Source: Clostridia bacterium
Lineage (GTDB): Bacteria; Bacillota; Clostridia; Oscillospirales; Acutalibacteraceae
DNA length: 64,000 bases
Reading direction: 5' to 3'
Assembly (NCBI GenBank): GCA_017409845.1
Contig: JAFQRY010000029.1
Span: 1-64,000, forward strand
Within the stretch, counting starts at the first letter, position 1. Every line of letters starts with the position of its first letter. The position numbers and the translations under genes are program-made. Positions 7,562 through 16,400 of the stretch are shown piece by piece. Below the pieces are notes generated by a model. It ran no database searches, had not been told where the DNA came from, and was given only the letters and a program-made list of their open reading frames with translations.

Positions 7562-8266
7562 TCAAAAAACAGCCTCGAAATTAATCGTGACTGTCTTTGT
7601 CTGGCTTGATTGCTTCATCAAGAAAAATGTTTTTTTATTATCGTTCCACGAGCAATACCACTTGTTGATGAAATCTCTTTTGTATGGACTTTTACGTTCG
7701 CTGTAATCTTCCATCTGACGATTATTCCACACTTCATCAATCATCGGTTGCCAGTTCTGTTCTTCAACAATCATATCCGTGAGGTTGCCGATAAGGTTGC
7801 TGAACTGCTGATATGTAAGCCACGGGATTTGCATTTCTTTCGGCATCATAAACAGCTTCTGAAAACTCCATTCCATTTCATATTCGAATTTCTTTCGGAA
7901 GAAATTCTGAATTACAAAGCACAACCGCCACAGCGGAAAATCACCCGAATAATCTGTCCATTTACCGGGAATATTACCGTAACCGTCACGGCGGGGAACC
8001 TGAATGAATTGCCACACCGACCACGCATACGATTCCCAGATGAGCTGAAGAAAAACATCGTCGTTAATCAGATGATTATATTTGTCCGTGTAAAGAACAT
8101 CATACGGATTTCTTGGAATATCAAGATAATCCTTCCGTTTTATTACAAGCTCTTTGGGGAGAGCGTAAAACAACGGAAGCCACGCAAGATGACTGTCCTG
8201 CGGAATCGTAATTATCTGATTCGGGAGTTTAACGATGTAACTGAAATTAGGGTTGTCCGATATAAT
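7562..8266 (-). CDS. Conserved-looking element protein of unknown function, non-AUG start
   Basis: The frame runs in register from an ATT at 8264-8266 (234 aa), 5 bases after GAGGTGAT; a TTG at 8173 would give 203 aa but has no ribosome site. The extended N-terminus reads ISDNPNFSYIVKLPNQ, then TIPQDSHLAWLPLFYALPKE. The protein is rich in Trp and Tyr and looks globular and cytoplasmic, with no signal peptide or membrane helix. I do not recognise the family. It is the first gene of the leftward set and lies just downstream of three repeats at 8298-8496 that may control it. Confidence 0.65.
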   Translation of the reverse strand: MISDNPNFSYIVKLPNQIITIPQDSHLAWLPLFYALPKELVIKRKDYLDIPRNPYDVLYTDKYNHLINDDVFLQLIWESYAWSVWQFIQVPRRDGYGNIPGKWTDYSGDFPLWRLCFVIQNFFRKKFEYEMEWSFQKLFMMPKEMQIPWLTYQQFSNLIGNLTDMIVEEQNWQPMIDEVWNNRQMEDYSERKSPYKRDFINKWYCSWNDNKKTFFLMKQSSQTKTVTINFEAVF

Positions 8267-8297
8267 TGCATCACCTCACTACGAAGAATTTTTATCC

Positions 8298-8496
8298 TCT
8301 CACTTATAAAGGAATGAAACGGAACGAATTTTTCCTAAAAACAAAATAATTTACAATTTGTTCAAAAACCATTGCTTCAGAAAATACCCACTCACTTTAT
8401 ATGGAATGAAAGCAAATATATTTTTCCTGATTTTTCAAAAAAACAAAAAATATTTGCTCTCACTTATTATGGAGTGAGAACGCAAAAAAATTTCCT
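8298..8496. repeat. Three 38-40-bp direct repeats with internal dyads
   Basis: Units at 8298-8336, 8391-8428 and 8459-8496 share the pattern CTCACTT, an A/T-rich centre, GGA(A/G)TGA, and end in TTTCCT. The third contains a perfect CTCACT/AGTGAG dyad. They occupy the gap between the divergent leftward mobile-element genes and the rightward cargo, a typical place for operator or iteron sites. Confidence 0.7.
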
Positions 8497-8681
8497 GAAA
8501 ATTGACGAAAAATAAAAATATTTTAATTTTAACAGCAAACAAATGTTTGCTGTAATTTTATATCAGTTTTTCTGCGGTGTCAATAGGTGAATATTTATGT
8601 TAAATAAGGGCTAATTTAAATGAAGCCATAATTTATAAAATCAACATCTAATGTTTAAAAATAAATATTGAAATCTTTATA
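8497..8681. other. AT-rich intergenic stretch upstream of the cargo
   Basis: Very AT-rich and without a supported gene. It holds one small inverted repeat (AGCAAACA/TGTTTGCT near 8530-8555). It separates the repeat cluster from the cargo promoter. Confidence 0.4.
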
Positions 8682-8710
8682 TTGAAATATTTGTAAATTT
8701 GTACTATATT
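8682..8710 (+). promoter_or_regulatory. Promoter of the BspA-like cargo gene
   Basis: TTGAAA (8682-8687), a 17-base spacer and TATATT (8705-8710), 43 bases before the GTG start. AGGAGG at 8741-8746 gives an ideal ribosome site. Confidence 0.6.
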
Positions 8711-8753
8711 TAATATGGATATTTGAGTTTTTGAATTCATAGGAGGTTTTGTT

Positions 8754-11700
8754 GTGAAAAAAGTATTAAAGAGTACGATAGCGATGTTCATGATTATGGT
8801 AATGGTGTTTGGTGAAGCACCTTTATCGGGGTTTGTAGGACTTGAATTTCCGGATTCAAAGATACTGTCTTCGTTGTGTGGATCTGTTTCTGATTTTTTC
8901 GAAGGATTGTTATTTAAGGCAGAAGCGGCAAGTACAGATGAAACATATCGAATTGTGCTTTCATGGAGTTCCAGCCCCAGCGATTTGGACGCGCACTTTA
9001 CGGGCACTTTGTCGAATGGAAGTAGTTTTCACTGTTATTACAGCAACCAGAATGTTTACGATAATTCTAAATTAGTTGCAAGTCTTGATACTGACGACAC
9101 ATCATCATATGGTCCAGAAACCATAACAGTTTCAACAAGTGTTAAAAACGGAACCTATTATGTTTACAATTTTAGCGGTTTAGGAACTATGACTAATTCA
9201 GCAGCAAAGGTTTCGCTTTATAAAGGGAACACTTTCATTGGTACATATAACGTACCGGTCAGTTCCAACACAGGATTATATTGGACATTGTTTAAGATTA
9301 AAGATGGAAAAGTTTATTTAGTTAATACAATCGGGTCAAGTGTTTCGGGTAATTCAGGAACAGTTGTACCCGGAACTGGTAATAACTCCCAAACATCTCT
9401 TTCAAACAATAAATATTATTTTAAAATATTTAGCAACGAAAATGAACAGGAATTTGTAAATAAGACCTTTACAATAAATGGAGTAAATTATACAACAGAT
9501 GATACTGGTATTGTTGAACTCTCATCGCTCCCTTCTGGAGACACAATAACAATTTCCCATAATGGTTTTCATGATTATACATTTAATAAGGAAGTTTTAA
9601 CTTACAAAAATAATGGTCTTGGTAAAGTGAAACAAATATATTTAAATGCCGAAGTCAGCTCAGGAAGACCTGTTATATCTTCAATTCATATAAGAAATGA
9701 CAGCAATGACTCTGCCTGGATTGATCCTGTCGCATCGAAATATAAAATATTAAAAGATAGTAAAGATCTTTTTGATATAAAAATTGTTGTTGACTGGAAT
9801 AGTCAAACTCCAGGTAGAATTGTTTTGGGTCAAGACAGCAAGCGTAGCATAGAAATACCTTCAACCGGTATAAAATCATCTGTTTTAATTAATGAGTCTC
9901 TTGTTGTTGGAAAAGAACTGTATGTTTATTGCTTGAGTAATGGAGGTGCATCTTCTAAGGGAAACAGTTCGTCTGAAGTATTAAAAACCAAAATCGAAAT
10001 TGTTCAAGGTGGAAATTCCGTTTTTGAAACTGCAAATGAAACTGATAGATTACCGATTTTTGATGCTTTAAGCCTCAATATTCCTAATAGTGTACCAATT
10101 TTGGGAGGTAACGAACAATCTTTAGGTATAGACTTAGGTGCTTATACTGCAAGAGTATCTCGAGAAGGAAACAAATATAAGATTGCAGTAGGAGTTCAAG
10201 ACAGCGCTGGCAAGGGTGAGAAACTATTCGAGGATGCAAACTGGACTGATTTTAAATCTATGGTTAATGATTCATGTGAAAAGTTAGACAATGTAGATTA
10301 TGACGCTAGTGATGATGTGTGGGGATTTAAAAAAGATATAAAAGACAAAAAACTTTTGAGTACTTTCAAGGTTTCATTTGAAACTCTTGCTTTTGCTGAA
10401 TATGAGGCAGTTGATGGCGGTTTAGTATTTATTGATGGTGGCGGTTATGTAAAAATCGGAGGAAGTATTTCTAAACCATATTATTTCCCTTGTGGATTTC
10501 CCGTTTATCTTGATTTTTCATTTGGCGCAAATGTAAAAGGAGAATTGGGTTTCAATAGAGAATTTGCAGACAGCACAATACCGCTTAGATTTTACTTTGA
10601 TATTGAAGCAGAAATTGTATCTGTAGGAGTTGGCGTTGCTCTTGGTTTGTCAGGCATCTTAAATGCCGGTGTTTACGGAGGTGGGGCCGTTTATCTTGAT
10701 TGGAAAGTCAGAGATTCTTATGTTGATTCTGGACTAAAAGGAAATATTAGTTTAAAAATCCAGGCCCTTATGTTTAAAAAATCTTTTACTGTTTTAGAAG
10801 GAAAATACAGTTTCACGGATTCCTTGCAAACAAATTCAATCAGCTCAACAACATTGGTTAATGGTGAAGAGTTATATGATTCTTCGACATATAATGAAAT
10901 TGTTGACAGAGATTATCTGCACAAAACGCAGTGGCTAGGCGGTGCACATCCAATTCCTTTATCAAAAGGTGAAATCCCTGAATATTATGACAGTTCTACA
11001 GGGAAAATAAAAGATGATTATCTTTTAACGAATTCAATTTCCGGAGAGTCTGTAAGTGAACTTAGTATTCTTCAAAGCAATATTTATGCCGATTCAAAGC
11101 CACAACTTGTTGAATGCAACAACAAAAAATTATTGGTTTGGATATCAGACAATCAAAATCGAACTGCTGAAAACATGACAATGCTTTCATTCTCCGTTTA
11201 TGATTCTGAAACAGAAAGTTGGAGTGCACCTCAAGCTGTTTGTGATGACGGAACCGCAGATTTTTATCCGAATGTTAAAACAGACGGAAATGATATTTAT
11301 GTTGTTTGGCAAAACATTAAATCTGTAATGACTGAAGATGATTCTGAACTCAATATTTATGCGCAAAACAGTGAAGTTTGTTTTGCAAAATTCAATTTCG
11401 GAACATCTCAGTTTGAGCAACAAGTGAATCTTACAGATGATTCAAATGCCGATATCACTCCTTGCATAGCAACAAAAAATGGACAGCTTGCGGTCGTATG
11501 GATAACAAACAGTGCATCCGATATGTTTGGTCTTGAAGGCACCAACTCCATTAATTATAAAGCATATCAAAACGGTATTTGGAGTGAAAAATTTACAGCA
11601 GTAGATGATTTAACTGCTGTACATTCTTATGATGCCGATTATGTGAACGGAAATCTTTCTATTGCTTATGCTTCTGATTTGGATAATAACTTTGACAGTT

Positions 11701-14700
11701 CTGATGATGTTGAATTATATCAGGTTACTGTTAAAGCTGACGGCAACATTTCTAATTATCAAATAACAAATAATGATACAATTGACTGCAAGCCTCAGTA
11801 TGCAACAGTTAACGGTAAACAAGGTCTTTATTGGTCAAATTTATCCGAAATAAAATGCATTACAGATTTCGATTCGTTAACTGTAAAATCTGTTTTTGCT
11901 GACGGTATAATGGCAAACGATACATTCGTTGTGACAGATTCTAATGTAAATGATGCTTATATCGTATGGCTTGAGCAATATGATGGTTCCGTTGCTTTAG
12001 TTGCTTCCAGATTTGTTGGAAACGAGTGGAGTGTACCTATTGTTGTAGGCAGTGTTGAAGAAAACTTAGCTAACCCCTCTGCCGTATATGACCATGAAGG
12101 TAAAATGTTTGTTGCTGTAAACAGAACGGCAATCACTGAAACAGTAAATGGAAGTGGTGAAACATTGTTTGATGAAGGTCAAACGGATTTGTGTGTACTA
12201 AAAGTTTATGATAATGCTGATATTACAGTTGAGCAGAATGCTTTGACATCAACTGTAGAAGAAATCTTACCTGGAAATACAATCTACTTCAATACAGTTT
12301 TTTCGAACAATGGTAATCTTGAAATTGATACTGTTGATATAACTGTATCCGGTAATGATGATTCAACCATTACAAAAGAAGTTAACTTAAAGCCGGGCGA
12401 AAGCGTTGCTGTTGATATTCCGTATGTTTTGCCGAATACTATTGAAAAACATATTGTTTCAATAACTATAAATCCGTCAGAGTATGATGATGTTGATATT
12501 TCTGATAATTCATGTAGTTTTAATTTGGGATTGCCTGAACTTGCTATAATCGATGCGGAATGTTTGAAATATGGAGCAGATGTTCTTATCAACACAACTA
12601 TAAAGAATAATAGTTGTGTTGATAGCGGTTCATTTAAATTGGTTATTAAAGAAGACAATTCTGAAGGGGCTGTGATTAATGAGATTACCCCAGAAAATAT
12701 TTCATCAAACGAGGCGTCTTTCTTCTCATTCCGTATTGATGAGAGATATATACATTATAATGAGAATGGTCTAAAACAATATTACATTGAAATTGTTTCT
12801 GATGAGGATGAATATTTAATTGGTAACAATTCAACAGTAGTTTCTGTCTTTAGTGATACTGACAATACTATTGATTATGAGTTACTTGAAACAGATATAG
12901 AAGAAAATGTTTGCTTCGTATATGGTGCTATTTACAATAATTCTTTTGAATCAAAAAGTGTCTATGCTAAGACAGAAGTGTTTGATGAAAACAATAAACT
13001 TATTGGAGTAGCCTTGAATCAAATTGATGTTAAAGAAAAAGGTGTTGTTACAATTCAAAATGAAATTTCTATTATCGAAAGATGTACAAATTATACGACA
13101 AAGACAACAATTTATGATGTTGAATCGAATGATTTGGAGTTTGAAATACCCGATGGTATTGAAACTATTTCTTCAAATTTGATTTCTGGTGAATTTTATT
13201 TTAATAGCATTTTGATTCCTGACAGTATAAAAACTATTGAAGGCGATGTATTTTCAAGTTGTACAATTGAAACTTTTTATTACGAAGGTACATGTGGTGA
13301 ATGGTGCAGCATAGATATTGAAAATTTAGACACAAATCCGTTAAAATTTTCTTGTGAAATATATTTCAACAATGAAATGTTTGATGGCACAGTACAGATT
13401 CCTGAAGGAACAAATACATTCAATTTCAGTTCGTTAAATAATCTTGGTGACACAAATATAACAGAGTTATATCTTCCTTCTTCTTTATCATCAATCGAGT
13501 TTGAGAATTTAGATGATTTTAGTAATCTTGAAGCGATACATGTTGAAGAAGAAAACTCCATATATTCATCATTGGACGGCATTTTATATAACAAAGAGCA
13601 ATCAGAGCTTATAGTTGTACCGTCAAAAATATATATGGAAAACTTCTTTATTCCGGATAGCGTTACAACAATATCGGAACATGCTTTCGAAAATGCTTGC
13701 AATTTAGAGAAGGTTTATTTCCACGAAAATGTTGTAAATGTTCCTATGGATATTGAAAACGACGTGTGGTATTATGGCCTTTGGAGTTCACAAGTTATAA
13801 TTTCGGCCGAATCTGTAATTAAGGATTTACTTTTAGATTATTTTAACACCGTCGGTGTGTATTGTACTTTATATGCATCAGGTACTTGTGGTGAAAATGC
13901 AACCTGGAGTTTTGCGGAAGGAGATCTTGTTATAAGTGGCTCCGGTGCAATCGATGACTATTTGACAGCTACGCCAAGTTTAATTGATGCAATAGCTCAA
14001 AACTTTGAGATGCCGGAACAAATTCCTTGGGGTGAATTTGTTGATGAAATTACATCTGTTGTTGTTGAAGAAGGCATAACGCGCATTGGCTCAGGTGCAT
14101 TCTATGGAATATACGCTGAATCAGGAATTTCTCTTCCTGAAACATTAACTGAAATTGGCGCTTTTGCTTTTGGTGAAACATATTGTGAAAGCTTGTCAAT
14201 TCCGGATAGTGTAACTGTAATTGAAGATTTTGCTTTTTATTTGTCACCAATAGTAATGATTTCCATTGGAAGTGACGTTACGCTCAGTGATAATGCTATG
14301 TTTATGTCTATGATAGGATATGTTGATATCTCATCAGAGAACCCCTTCTTAACTTCTGTAAACGGAACATATATCTACAGCAAAGACGGCACAAAACTTA
14401 TTTACAGAAGTCCGTTCAGCGAAGAAGAAACAATTGTAATTCCCGACTCTGTTACTGAGATCGGTAACGCTGCTATGGTTTTTGCAATGTCAGAGAATCC
14501 CATAATAATTCCAAGCAATGTTAAAGTTATTGGCGATGCAGCCTTTTTCTCGGCTGAGGCACCTGAAATTGTGTTATCAGAGGGACTGAAAACTATTGGT
14601 GATTTTTCGTTTATTGGAGCATCGATAAGCGAACTGAATATTCCGGCAAGCGTTGAAAAAATGGGTGCCTTGTTAACGGAGTGTTTTATAATTGTTGATG

Positions 14701-16337
14701 AAGACAATGAGAATTATTGCTCAATAGAAAGTGTCGTTTTATCAAAAGATATGGAATCATTGGTTTACTATCCTATATTCTATCCCAGCGATATTCAAGA
14801 AATTCCAGAGGGAATTAATATTAAAAAACTGGAACCTTATTCATGTATGCTGTTTACAGATATTGTTTATGTGCCTAAAACGGTTGAAGAAATAGCTGAA
14901 AATGCTTTCTGGGGCAGTGAATTTGAGATTATTGTTGCTCCGGATAGTGTTACTTATGTTTCAGAAAATGCATTTAATAATACGAATGATTTTAAAGCGG
15001 CTTGTTCAAGAAACTCTTATTTCTATGAATTTGCATCAGAAAACGGAATTGCAGTTATTGAAATAGGATATCAAGTTGTTCATTATCCTGAAAAAAGAGA
15101 ATATGTTTTAGGTGAAGAATTATCTGTTGGTGGAATGAAAATTGTTTTTTATGATGGAACAACCTTTAATGACGTGACTGATAATTTTGTTGCTTCCGGT
15201 TATAACAGAAGCAAAGCAGGAACTCAAACTATAACACTTTCATTCGATGGCACAGAATTCTCGTACGATATTTATGTTTCTGAATATGTCTATAGTTCTG
15301 ATCATCCGTATGATGATGATGTATGGGAATATGAATATAGTTGGGAATACATAGTTTCTGATAATATTGACTATGTGGAAATTGAATTCTCTGATAAGAG
15401 TTCAATTGCTGATGGCGATGAAATAATTATAGAATCTCTTCAAGAAGTTTATGATGAAGAGTACGATGGTTATTATTATGAGCCGATATCAGAGATGGTG
15501 GTAGAATCTTTTGATGAACAAAGAACTTTTGCGATTCCGGCTGATTGTGATTGTATTAGTGTTAGGTTAAGAACAAACGGAGACGGAAAAAACGACTATG
15601 GCTTTGATATTGTCGGAGCAAAAGGTAAAATGTATTCTCTCGATGTTTATCCGTTAACTTACGGCAGAGTAGAGGTTGGAGATACAGTTACACTTGAGGC
15701 TAAACTTTTAAACAACATAATATCGACGGAAAGTGTTGGGTGGCATTCAAGCAACAATCATCTTGCCGTTGTTGATCAAACAGGAAATGTAACCTTTAAA
15801 GGCTTTGGAAAAGTGACGATCACAGCAACAGATTCAGATGGCAGAACAGGTAGCTATACATTTAATGTAAAATCATCCAATCCTTCAATAGAAATTTATA
15901 ATTACGGAAGAAGTAATAGCGTAAAAGTTGATTGGTGGAAGCCTTATTCTTCTGCAACAATGAATTTGGGCTTCAAAGCCTTTAATTGCGAGGGCGTAGC
16001 ATATTACACATGGAAATCTGATAACAGACGTGTAAAAGTTGATAAGGGCCTAATTACAAACACAGGGTATTTCAGCAGATCCGCCAAAATAACCGTAACC
16101 GCTTACGATTTTGAAGGAAATGTTGTTACAAAAAGCAGCATACGAGTCAGTTTCTATAAATTTAACTGGCAAAAAGACAAACTGAAAACTCAAGCTGTTG
16201 TAAGCGATGATTTTAATTTAAAAGATCTATCAGTCGACGAATTGGAAAGCCAAGAAAACGCAATGTTATATGATATTTTCTATAAAATATTTAATTTTAT
16301 GAAAAATATTTTTAAAAATATTGTTAGTCTTTTTTGA
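8754..16337 (+). CDS. Giant secreted BspA-like leucine-rich-repeat surface protein
   Basis: 2,527 aa, GTG start after AGGAGG. The N-terminus has a hydrophobic export signal (about 5-30) and a likely processed region up to AEAAS near residue 60. Domains seen: a YfaP-like beta domain (about 60-200, LSWSSSPSDLDAHF); a repetitive beta-propeller-like region (about 780-1150, with LLVWISD, IYVVWQN, AVVWITN); CARDB-like domains (1160-1370); BspA/LRR_5 repeats (1470-2100, with IPDSVTTISEHAF, GITRIGSGAFYG, IPDSVTEIGNAAM); a bacterial Ig-like domain (2105-2180); and a Big_2 domain (2300-2380). There is no LPXTG; the end is a Phe/Ile/Lys-rich helix. Such proteins usually bind host or bacterial surfaces. 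Its AT-rich composition differs from the chromosome. The protease gene follows 63 bases later. Confidence 0.88.
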   Translation: MKKVLKSTIAMFMIMVMVFGEAPLSGFVGLEFPDSKILSSLCGSVSDFFEGLLFKAEAASTDETYRIVLSWSSSPSDLDAHFTGTLSNGSSFHCYYSNQNVYDNSKLVASLDTDDTSSYGPETITVSTSVKNGTYYVYNFSGLGTMTNSAAKVSLYKGNTFIGTYNVPVSSNTGLYWTLFKIKDGKVYLVNTIGSSVSGNSGTVVPGTGNNSQTSLSNNKYYFKIFSNENEQEFVNKTFTINGVNYTTDDTGIVELSSLPSGDTITISHNGFHDYTFNKEVLTYKNNGLGKVKQIYLNAEVSSGRPVISSIHIRNDSNDSAWIDPVASKYKILKDSKDLFDIKIVVDWNSQTPGRIVLGQDSKRSIEIPSTGIKSSVLINESLVVGKELYVYCLSNGGASSKGNSSSEVLKTKIEIVQGGNSVFETANETDRLPIFDALSLNIPNSVPILGGNEQSLGIDLGAYTARVSREGNKYKIAVGVQDSAGKGEKLFEDANWTDFKSMVNDSCEKLDNVDYDASDDVWGFKKDIKDKKLLSTFKVSFETLAFAEYEAVDGGLVFIDGGGYVKIGGSISKPYYFPCGFPVYLDFSFGANVKGELGFNREFADSTIPLRFYFDIEAEIVSVGVGVALGLSGILNAGVYGGGAVYLDWKVRDSYVDSGLKGNISLKIQALMFKKSFTVLEGKYSFTDSLQTNSISSTTLVNGEELYDSSTYNEIVDRDYLHKTQWLGGAHPIPLSKGEIPEYYDSSTGKIKDDYLLTNSISGESVSELSILQSNIYADSKPQLVECNNKKLLVWISDNQNRTAENMTMLSFSVYDSETESWSAPQAVCDDGTADFYPNVKTDGNDIYVVWQNIKSVMTEDDSELNIYAQNSEVCFAKFNFGTSQFEQQVNLTDDSNADITPCIATKNGQLAVVWITNSASDMFGLEGTNSINYKAYQNGIWSEKFTAVDDLTAVHSYDADYVNGNLSIAYASDLDNNFDSSDDVELYQVTVKADGNISNYQITNNDTIDCKPQYATVNGKQGLYWSNLSEIKCITDFDSLTVKSVFADGIMANDTFVVTDSNVNDAYIVWLEQYDGSVALVASRFVGNEWSVPIVVGSVEENLANPSAVYDHEGKMFVAVNRTAITETVNGSGETLFDEGQTDLCVLKVYDNADITVEQNALTSTVEEILPGNTIYFNTVFSNNGNLEIDTVDITVSGNDDSTITKEVNLKPGESVAVDIPYVLPNTIEKHIVSITINPSEYDDVDISDNSCSFNLGLPELAIIDAECLKYGADVLINTTIKNNSCVDSGSFKLVIKEDNSEGAVINEITPENISSNEASFFSFRIDERYIHYNENGLKQYYIEIVSDEDEYLIGNNSTVVSVFSDTDNTIDYELLETDIEENVCFVYGAIYNNSFESKSVYAKTEVFDENNKLIGVALNQIDVKEKGVVTIQNEISIIERCTNYTTKTTIYDVESNDLEFEIPDGIETISSNLISGEFYFNSILIPDSIKTIEGDVFSSCTIETFYYEGTCGEWCSIDIENLDTNPLKFSCEIYFNNEMFDGTVQIPEGTNTFNFSSLNNLGDTNITELYLPSSLSSIEFENLDDFSNLEAIHVEEENSIYSSLDGILYNKEQSELIVVPSKIYMENFFIPDSVTTISEHAFENACNLEKVYFHENVVNVPMDIENDVWYYGLWSSQVIISAESVIKDLLLDYFNTVGVYCTLYASGTCGENATWSFAEGDLVISGSGAIDDYLTATPSLIDAIAQNFEMPEQIPWGEFVDEITSVVVEEGITRIGSGAFYGIYAESGISLPETLTEIGAFAFGETYCESLSIPDSVTVIEDFAFYLSPIVMISIGSDVTLSDNAMFMSMIGYVDISSENPFLTSVNGTYIYSKDGTKLIYRSPFSEEETIVIPDSVTEIGNAAMVFAMSENPIIIPSNVKVIGDAAFFSAEAPEIVLSEGLKTIGDFSFIGASISELNIPASVEKMGALLTECFIIVDEDNENYCSIESVVLSKDMESLVYYPIFYPSDIQEIPEGINIKKLEPYSCMLFTDIVYVPKTVEEIAENAFWGSEFEIIVAPDSVTYVSENAFNNTNDFKAACSRNSYFYEFASENGIAVIEIGYQVVHYPEKREYVLGEELSVGGMKIVFYDGTTFNDVTDNFVASGYNRSKAGTQTITLSFDGTEFSYDIYVSEYVYSSDHPYDDDVWEYEYSWEYIVSDNIDYVEIEFSDKSSIADGDEIIIESLQEVYDEEYDGYYYEPISEMVVESFDEQRTFAIPADCDCISVRLRTNGDGKNDYGFDIVGAKGKMYSLDVYPLTYGRVEVGDTVTLEAKLLNNIISTESVGWHSSNNHLAVVDQTGNVTFKGFGKVTITATDSDGRTGSYTFNVKSSNPSIEIYNYGRSNSVKVDWWKPYSSATMNLGFKAFNCEGVAYYTWKSDNRRVKVDKGLITNTGYFSRSAKITVTAYDFEGNVVTKSSIRVSFYKFNWQKDKLKTQAVVSDDFNLKDLSVDELESQENAMLYDIFYKIFNFMKNIFKNIVSLF

Positions 16338-16343
16338 CAATCC

Positions 16344-16381
16344 GCATCATCTGTACCGAATAGTTTCGGTACAGATGATGC
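16344..16381. repeat. 17-bp perfect inverted repeat between the two cargo genes
   Basis: Arms 16344-16360 and 16365-16381 are fully complementary around a 4-base loop. No T run follows on the plus strand, so it is not a normal terminator for the upstream gene; it may stabilise or process the transcript, or bind a dimeric protein. Confidence 0.7.
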
Positions 16382-16400
16382 TATAAAACAATGGTGAAAA

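Noticed and set aside
8298..8496. CRISPR array
   Set aside because: Only three imperfect units with unequal AT-rich gaps and no cas genes.
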